This document shows positions 58,801 through 64,000 of a stretch of 64,000 nt of DNA, piece after piece. The DNA is taken from assembly GCA_947561585.1 (NCBI GenBank), contig CANNZV010000434.1, positions 248,001 to 312,000 of the forward strand, in the 5' to 3' direction. The notes beneath the pieces are model-generated. The model did no database searches. It was not told where the DNA came from and saw nothing but the letters and a program-made list of their open reading frames with translations. Made by a program: the position numbers and the translations under genes. Every line of letters starts with the position of its first letter. The stretch's first letter is position 1. This DNA comes from Caprella mutica. Its lineage: Eukaryota; Arthropoda; Malacostraca; Amphipoda; Caprellidae.

Positions 58801-61800
58801 TTATATTAGGTATCTAGCTACCTTTTTTCGTACCCTAATAACTCGGAAACTAATCGATTGATCAGATTTTGGGTTATAGCATCGTAAAGAACAGCTTCTG
58901 AACCTTTAGAGAGAGTGTTGCATATTTGGTATGTTGATATCATTGAATGATATCAACACTTTAACCGTGGCCCTCCTAAAACAACTTTTTATTCTAACAT
59001 TTCATTTTTATCTTAACTGGTACAAAGGGTTTTTGAATGTTCAAAATCTTGGAACATATTATCTACAAGCAACTATTCACATATATTAACACTTTAAATA
59101 CAGTGTGACCCACCATTTTAGCCTCAAATTAAAATTAGTCAACTTCAAATTAAATAAAGTGTAGTTCAAATTAAAAAAGATCAATTTCAAATAAAAATAA
59201 CTCAAGTAAAAATCAATTCAACCATCTGATAAATCTTTAGAATAATATGAATGTTCTACTGTATCCATTATACATGAACTTATTATGAATTGGACGAAAA
59301 AATAAATATAATTCCTATTTGTGAATCAACTTTATTTATTTCAGAATTGAGAATTTAACAGAGAAAAAAACGATATTTTAATTTGAAATAGAACTTTTTT
59401 AATTTGAAGTTGACCTGTTTTAATTTGAAGTTGACCTGTTTTAATTTGAAATCGAACTGTTTTAACTTATAGTTGACTTTTTTAATTCGAAATTCACTTC
59501 CTTTAATTTGAAGTTGACTTTTTTAATTTGAGGCTAAAATGGTGTAGAAAAAACATAACATTGCAATAATAAAATAAGAAATAAATAATATAAAAATGAC
59601 ACTGCAATGCTATATCAATTATTTTTAGGTTTTCAATTTTTACTAATTTATATAGCCTAAGTACTGACCACTGTGTACAAAATTATTAGGTAGGTACCTA
59701 AGTATGTACTTCAACTTTAAAACAATTTTTTTTTGTTTTGTTTTAAGACATAGTGGATGTAGCCTTTAGCTCCCTGTCACACGAGTCACTGAGTGACTCG
59801 TGTGATAGGGAGCTAAAAGACACTTGGAAGTTGTCGTACTATTGCTCTTCGTTAACTTGTATAGTTTATGAACCCTGATAATCCCTACACAAGCAATTTG
59901 GTTTGCAAGGCAACTATCGTATCTATGCTGTGGTAAAGACGCCTCCCTCGACGCTAAAGAATCAGAAATATTTCTGTCGTTACGATTCCGATGCAGATTC
60001 CCACAAAAATCACGATTCTTTATATTCCCGATTCCGATTAATCGTTCCATCCCTAGAAAATATAGATTATCTTGAGTTTTTTGTGAACTATCGCTACAGA
60101 TTGGCTGAGTACTCACCCCCACAGTGGCTTGGACTTCTTCCCCCTGAAAGTGGGGGGTGCATTGGGCAGGGTGTGCGGGGGTGCTGTGGTGGAGAATGGG
60201 GGTGTCGGAGGGGGATGAGCGGGGGGACACGTTTCGGGGGGCTGCTACAGGAGGGGGTCTGTCTGCCTGACTGCAACTCAGACCAGAGTCCTGAGAAGGG
60301 AATACAGTGAGAGGGACTGATGCACAGGGAGACGAGAACAAATGATACACAGGAGTTGCTGCTAACAAAAGTAAATCCATTTCCTATCAGTTCAATGAAG
60401 ATATTTCTATATCATTTAATTTAATATCTCCATACTATCTGTTTTAGAGCATGAAGTGGAGGTAGGGGAAGTGTGAAGATTGCGTTAACACATTGAGATT
60501 ATAAGTTTGTAATATTCTTTGCAATAATAGTCTGCAAAATTACACTAATAACAAGGTAATTAACATACTAACAGTAGAAATAACTTATTTGCTAGCTACT
60601 TTGAAGGGATATCACCAATATCCAGTCTTTACTGTCAGTGAATATATAGCTAGTAACATAGCAAATGTTGATAGGTTAACTATCATTAATGAATTAAATA
60701 CGATGAAAAGTAGCAGAAATGGGAGACGAACAGGTCCCGAATAGAGGTGTCGTCAAACTGATCTAGAGAGAGGTTGTCAACTTGTCAAACTGGTTGTTGT
60801 TGCTGCTGCTTAGCCTCCCCAACGTCCTCGTACGGGACGGAGGGGTGCCTCGGGTGTCAACCATCCTAGGCACTCTGTTGGCGTAAGAGAAACCCGCCTA
60901 CCTCAGAAAGTTAACAACTGCCTGAGGATGGGTCAAAGGTGCTGCAGTGGCTGTATGTTGTGTGTAGTCCATGTATTAGTAACGGACATTGTGTGAGGGT
61001 ATGGGAGACAGACCCTTGACTGGTGTGACGAAGTCACACCGATCAGAGTCAGATATCCCAATCCTGTGGGTATAAAAGGGAAGGAAGGGGATGTGTCCAC
61101 ATCTCACACGGGACAAGTTGACCCTATTCCGCCGAGACATGTGGGACTCGCACAGGTCCAAGTCTGGAGGCCGTGACCCGAGGATCCCGTTGGGAGGAAG
61201 GGAGTCTAGAGCTCGCTGAGTAAAAGTGTATGTATGTGTTTGTGTAGCGAGGTGAAAATGTGTCTGTAGTGTGTGGCAGGTCCTCTGTTCAGTTAGCATG
61301 TAGTGTATGGGATGAGAGGGTCAAGTTGAGAGGAGTGAAAGTGTGTAGCTTCCCATCATATCCACGTGTGAGGCAAGTGGGAGGACTCGTTTTTCTGTGT
61401 GTGCAACCGGTGGCAATGTGGAGTGCAGTGTTTTTAGGTGGTTGTTGGCAATGTCAGGTCGTGACACTGATCTAGAGAGAGGTCGTGACACTGGTCTAAA
61501 GAGAGAGGTCGTGACACTGGTCTAGATAGAGGTCGTGACACTGGTCTAAAGAGAGAGGTCGTGACACTGGTCTAGATAGAGGTCGTGACACTGGTCTAGA
61601 GGTCACTACTCAAAGGTGGTGAGTTTAATGCAAGGTCTAGTCAGGTCGTCACAACTGTGGGAGGACACACAAATCACATTAGCACTAAATACCTGAGATG
61701 TGGATTCAGCGCCACCATTCATGGAGGGGGGGTGGGGGGAGGTGGAGGAGAGGAGGGAGTCTGAGGAGGTAGAGGGACGCCTATGGAGGTTATGGTGGAG

Positions 61801-63801
61801 TTGGTGGGGGGAGGACATGCTGGACTGGTGGAGATTGTCAGACAATTTGGAATCTTTGTCATCATCTCTGTGGAAATAAAAATATTATTAGTAAGTAGAA
61901 AAATGAATACAATATATTGGAATAGTTATTAGTTATAGCATAGTTATTCAAATAAAATTAAAAAAGGAACTCCTTCATTTGAAGAGTTTCTAATTGAGGA
62001 TATATTTACCTTATTTTAAGTAGGATGTATTTATCAGGTATCAGTCCCAGCTTGTTGTTGCTGGTTCCTCTCCACCAATCAGAAGAGACTTGAGAGTGGA
62101 GCACAAGCACCGCCCCTTTGTTGAAACTCAACTCTCTGTCGGACCGAGCAACGAAATCGAACTGAGCGACAGCCTCTAGCACCTCCCCCTCTGAAAACAA
62201 GCAAAAGGTAATGAGTGCTAGTGCTGAGATGCAGGTGAGGGACTAGCACCAGCAATGGTAAGAGACTAGCACCAGCAATAGCTAAGACATACATCAGCTA
62301 CAATTCATCTTACTTCAGTTCTAGACTGAAGTAAGATTACTAACTATGGTGAGACTCGAAAGTTGATAATACTATAATATTTAGTGACTTACTTCCAAAG
62401 ATAGGCAGACTGATCTCCTTGTCCCTGAAGACAGAGTCAGCTGTAACGACAATAGGGTACATCAGGGCATGCGACAATCAGGCAATTTAATACAGGCTAG
62501 TATATTTCACACAGCATCAATAGTTTGACATATGACTAGTGGAAGGTAAGGGTTCTCCAAGATATAGTGACTTACAAGGTAGGCTACGCCTTGATAAGAG
62601 TTTTAGGCTCTTCTGCGCAGAAACAAATACACACGTACGAACGCACTTATGTGACCCAGCAATAGCTATTAGATTACATACTCCATAGCAGGGTTTGAAT
62701 ACTTTTTTCATGGCATCCATTCACTGCACTGACAACTCTGGCATATCTTTATATACAAAAAACTATTTAACATGCTGTATAGTATATAGAGTAGCTACGT
62801 AATCTGATATAGTAGGATCAAATAAATGTTCTCATATGTGCGCATTTAACAAAAAACGGTAATTCATGTTGATATGAACTGCGCAATACTCTACCTTGTA
62901 GTTAATATACCTTGGGGTTTTCAGATATGCTTTTGATATAAAGTAGCTAGAGATATTGAAAGTAGAACCTGTATTTAGGGGCTAAGAATAGCTACCTGTT
63001 ACACAACTTATTACACTATCTAGTTCAAGAGTTGCTCACTAACATCACCATTGAGAAGATCTACTGAGAGTGGTTGAGTAGTTCTTTAATAGACTAAGTA
63101 ATTATCTTCAGAAAAGAAAGGAAAAGCATTGCACACAAACACACCAAGACAGACAGATGCAAAGGCTATAGGTATGCTCTCCTTACCACACACTAGTTAA
63201 AGATACACCATCACATATTAACTGAATGGCATGGAGATATTGAAGAGGAGTTACAAGAGACTTAGAAGAAGCAAACAAATGCCCTGCAATGATAATCACA
63301 GTAGCTACTATCTTAGCTAACTACTTTTCTCTAAGTTTGACACTCGCTAGTGATTGGCTAGGTGCTCACTAGTGATTGGCTAGGTGCTCACTAGTGATTG
63401 GCTAGGTGCTCACTAGTGATTGGCTAGGTGCTCACTAGTGATTGGCTAGGCACTCGCTAGTGATTGGCTAGGCACTCGCTAGTGATTGGCTAGGCACTCG
63501 CTAGTGATTGGCTAGGCACTCGCTAGTGATTGGCTAGGCACTCGCTAGTGATTGGCTAGGCACTCACTAGTGATTGGCTAGGCACTCGCTAGTGATTGGC
63601 TAGGTACTCACCGTCTTCAGAGGCAGTGTGTTCAGAGTCAAAGTCCTCTTGGTTGGGTGCATCACCAACATCAGCTTCTAGCTCCAGTGAGTCTTTGGAG
63701 AGGTACTTCTCGTAAACTGGTCCCCCGTCAGCTGGGAAAATATCCTCACTGAAGATGATGATATTCTTAATGAGTTCATTCACTAGGTTCTGAAACTGCA
63801 C
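55881..63801 (-). CDS. srGAP (SLIT-ROBO Rho GTPase-activating protein), C-terminal 607 codons
   Basis: Nine exons, 63612-63801, 62393-62440, 62010-62190, 61693-61867, 60117-60290, 57764-57839, 57029-57172, 56752-56883 and 55881-56584, join in frame to a TGA; upstream exons lie beyond base 64000. The first exon encodes the end of the RhoGAP region and the following linker (IFPADGGPVYEKYLS, then an acidic stretch ending HTASED), as in srGAP1-3. An SH3 domain follows (AVAQFDFVARSDRELSFNKG, DWWRG, LGLIPDKYILL). The rest is a long Ser/Thr/Pro-rich tail, expected to be disordered. srGAPs inactivate Rac1/Cdc42 downstream of Robo and bend membranes through an F-BAR domain, here out of view; the SH3 binds Robo and actin regulators. 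The 48-nt exon adds 16 residues (DSVFRDKEISLPIF) just before the SH3. The tail is not alignable to vertebrates by eye. Confidence 0.9.
58247..58385 (+). repeat. Dispersed repeat R2, copy near srGAP
   Basis: Ends 'gtacaacaaactagcggata' then 'caacaaacta', matching 28770-28858. The left part differs, with an inserted stretch. Confidence 0.5.
59111..59544. mobile_element. 434-bp MITE with repeated 'tcaaattaaa' subterminal blocks
   Basis: Ends caccattttagcctcaaatt and its exact inverse. From each end, 'gtcaacttcaaattaaa'-type blocks repeat several times (59145-59215 and 59390-59530, inverted). No ORF. The target duplication is not clear. Confidence 0.75.
59765..59817. repeat. 53-bp near-perfect palindrome
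   Basis: Two 26-base arms (tttagctccctgtcacacga and on) around a single G at 59791, with one mismatch (gtcac versus atcac). In an srGAP intron. Confidence 0.9.
59957..60055. mobile_element. hAT terminus (TAGGGATGGAACGATTAATCGG type)
   Basis: On the minus strand from 60055 it reads TAGGGATGGAACGATTAATC followed by 'ggaatcgggaatataaag' and 'cggaatcgtaacgacag'. TAGGGATG ends are typical of hAT elements. The other end is not seen, so this is a solo or truncated end 60 bp from an srGAP exon. Confidence 0.5.
60790..61455 (-). pseudogene. Second copy of the CAA-tailed non-LTR retrotransposon, 3' end only
   Basis: Minus-strand sequence parallels 3820-4540 of the long copy: 'GSRPPDLDLCESHMSRRNRV', 'RCGHIPFLPFYTHRIG', then DSDRCDF and degraded zinc-motif coding. 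It ends in a (AGC)(CAA)n tail at ~60794. Frameshifts break the frame, so it is dead and older than the 1995-4540 copy. It sits in an srGAP intron, in the sense orientation, and is flanked on both sides by related 'gatctagagagaggt' minisatellite units (60745-60790 and 61456-61607). Confidence 0.85.
61456..61607. repeat. Minisatellite 'gaggtcgtgacactggtcta'
   Basis: About six units alternate between 24 and 28 bp (tctagata or tctaaagagaga tails). Diverged units lie on the other side of the retrotransposon copy (60745-60790). Confidence 0.85.
62441..63340. other. srGAP intron
   Basis: Intron between the 48-nt exon and the exon at 63612-63801. Apart from the 22-bp array at its 5' end (63341-63604) I see nothing. 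The intron 62191-62392 is likewise empty. Confidence 0.5.
63341..63604. repeat. 22-bp tandem array, 12 copies, abutting an srGAP 5' splice site
   Basis: The unit contains ctcactagtgattggctagg, in two blocks (gtgctcact early, gcactcgct later). The array ends seven bases before the donor of exon 63612-63801, so the intron begins almost directly with repeat sequence. Confidence 0.93.
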
Positions 63802-63908
63802 CTGAAGAGAAAGAAATAAAAATAGTATTCAATGATATTCTTGTTCCTATAGATTAATTATTTAGTGGGGAATTCAAAGTCGATTAAGAAATAAAAGCCA
63901 TATAATTG

Positions 63909-64000
63909 ATGTCAAGTACAAGGGACACGTATATAATGTCAAAAAAGAAAATTGGCTCCATGAACAAATTCACCTACCACTATTAGTATTAGTAACGATG
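63909..64000 (+). repeat. Dispersed repeat R1, copy at window edge
   Basis: 'tcaagtacaagggacacg', 'attggctccatgaac' and 'cacctaccact' align with the start of the R1 copies at 1355 and 43925. It continues past the window. Confidence 0.5.

Larger units (their letters stand above)
57840..60116. other. srGAP intron with repeats
   Basis: Contains an R2 copy ending at 58385, two ~80-bp direct repeats (58525-58605 and 58850-58925, sharing 'gaagagcagcttctgagccc'-like blocks), the MITE at 59111-59544, a 53-bp palindrome and a hAT end at 59957-60055. No exon is seen between 57839 and 60117. Confidence 0.55.

Noticed and set aside
59766..60380. 204-codon minus-strand frame as a gene of its own
   Set aside because: Only 60117-60290 is coding (an srGAP exon with proper splice sites). 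The rest runs into intron containing a palindrome and a hAT end.

Overview
The window is eukaryotic nuclear DNA from an animal. Genes are split by GT-AG introns, the intergenic DNA is AT-rich, and many families of DNA transposons and minisatellites are present. The gene set (DDX1, a Maf-domain protein, an SLC16-type transporter, an srGAP) and the mobile-element families fit an arthropod. A hemimetabolous insect such as a hemipteran is my best guess, but the sequence alone does not prove it. There are no prokaryotic features, rRNA genes, intact tRNA genes or CRISPR arrays.

Layout. (1) 126-9596, minus strand: the 5' half of DDX1 in eight exons; the rest lies beyond base 1. Its introns hold a minisatellite interrupted by a 5'-truncated non-LTR retrotransposon with an intact 661-codon reverse-transcriptase frame, a foldback element and a piggyBac-like MITE. 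(2) 9600-17460: a gene-free block of nested repeats. A long foldback element (12281-16876) carries a hAT element with a perfect 8-bp target duplication in its left arm and a 185-bp MITE with a TTA duplication in its right arm. (3) 18012-20148, plus strand: a five-exon gene for a Maf-domain nucleotide pyrophosphatase, similar to the N-terminal part of ASMTL. (4) 22572-27186, minus strand: a monocarboxylate-transporter-like gene of seven exons (1000 codons), with a possible extra 5' exon. (5) 27200-53900: a 26-kb gene desert with six long, unrelated tandem arrays (units of 19, 13, 19, 20, 16 and 32 bp), degenerate mariner copies, two hAT MITEs with perfect target duplications, and remnants of a second reverse-transcriptase element. 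(6) 55881-63801, minus strand: the last nine coding exons of an srGAP-type Rho GTPase-activating protein (end of RhoGAP region, SH3 domain, Ser-rich tail). Its introns hold another copy of the first retrotransposon family and a 22-bp repeat array.

The four host genes (RNA helicase, nucleotide-pool sanitation, metabolite transport, Rho signalling) have no obvious shared pathway and look like ordinary neighbours. The most notable content is the repeat biology: nested insertions whose empty sites can be read inside the window, retrotransposon copies lodged within minisatellites, an array in which most units carry a consensus 5' splice site, a palindromic 20-bp satellite, and a degenerate YLDD reverse-transcriptase element with a C-terminal Cys/His plus nuclease-like segment. 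Exon limits were set by eye from splice consensus and reading-frame continuity, not from transcripts.
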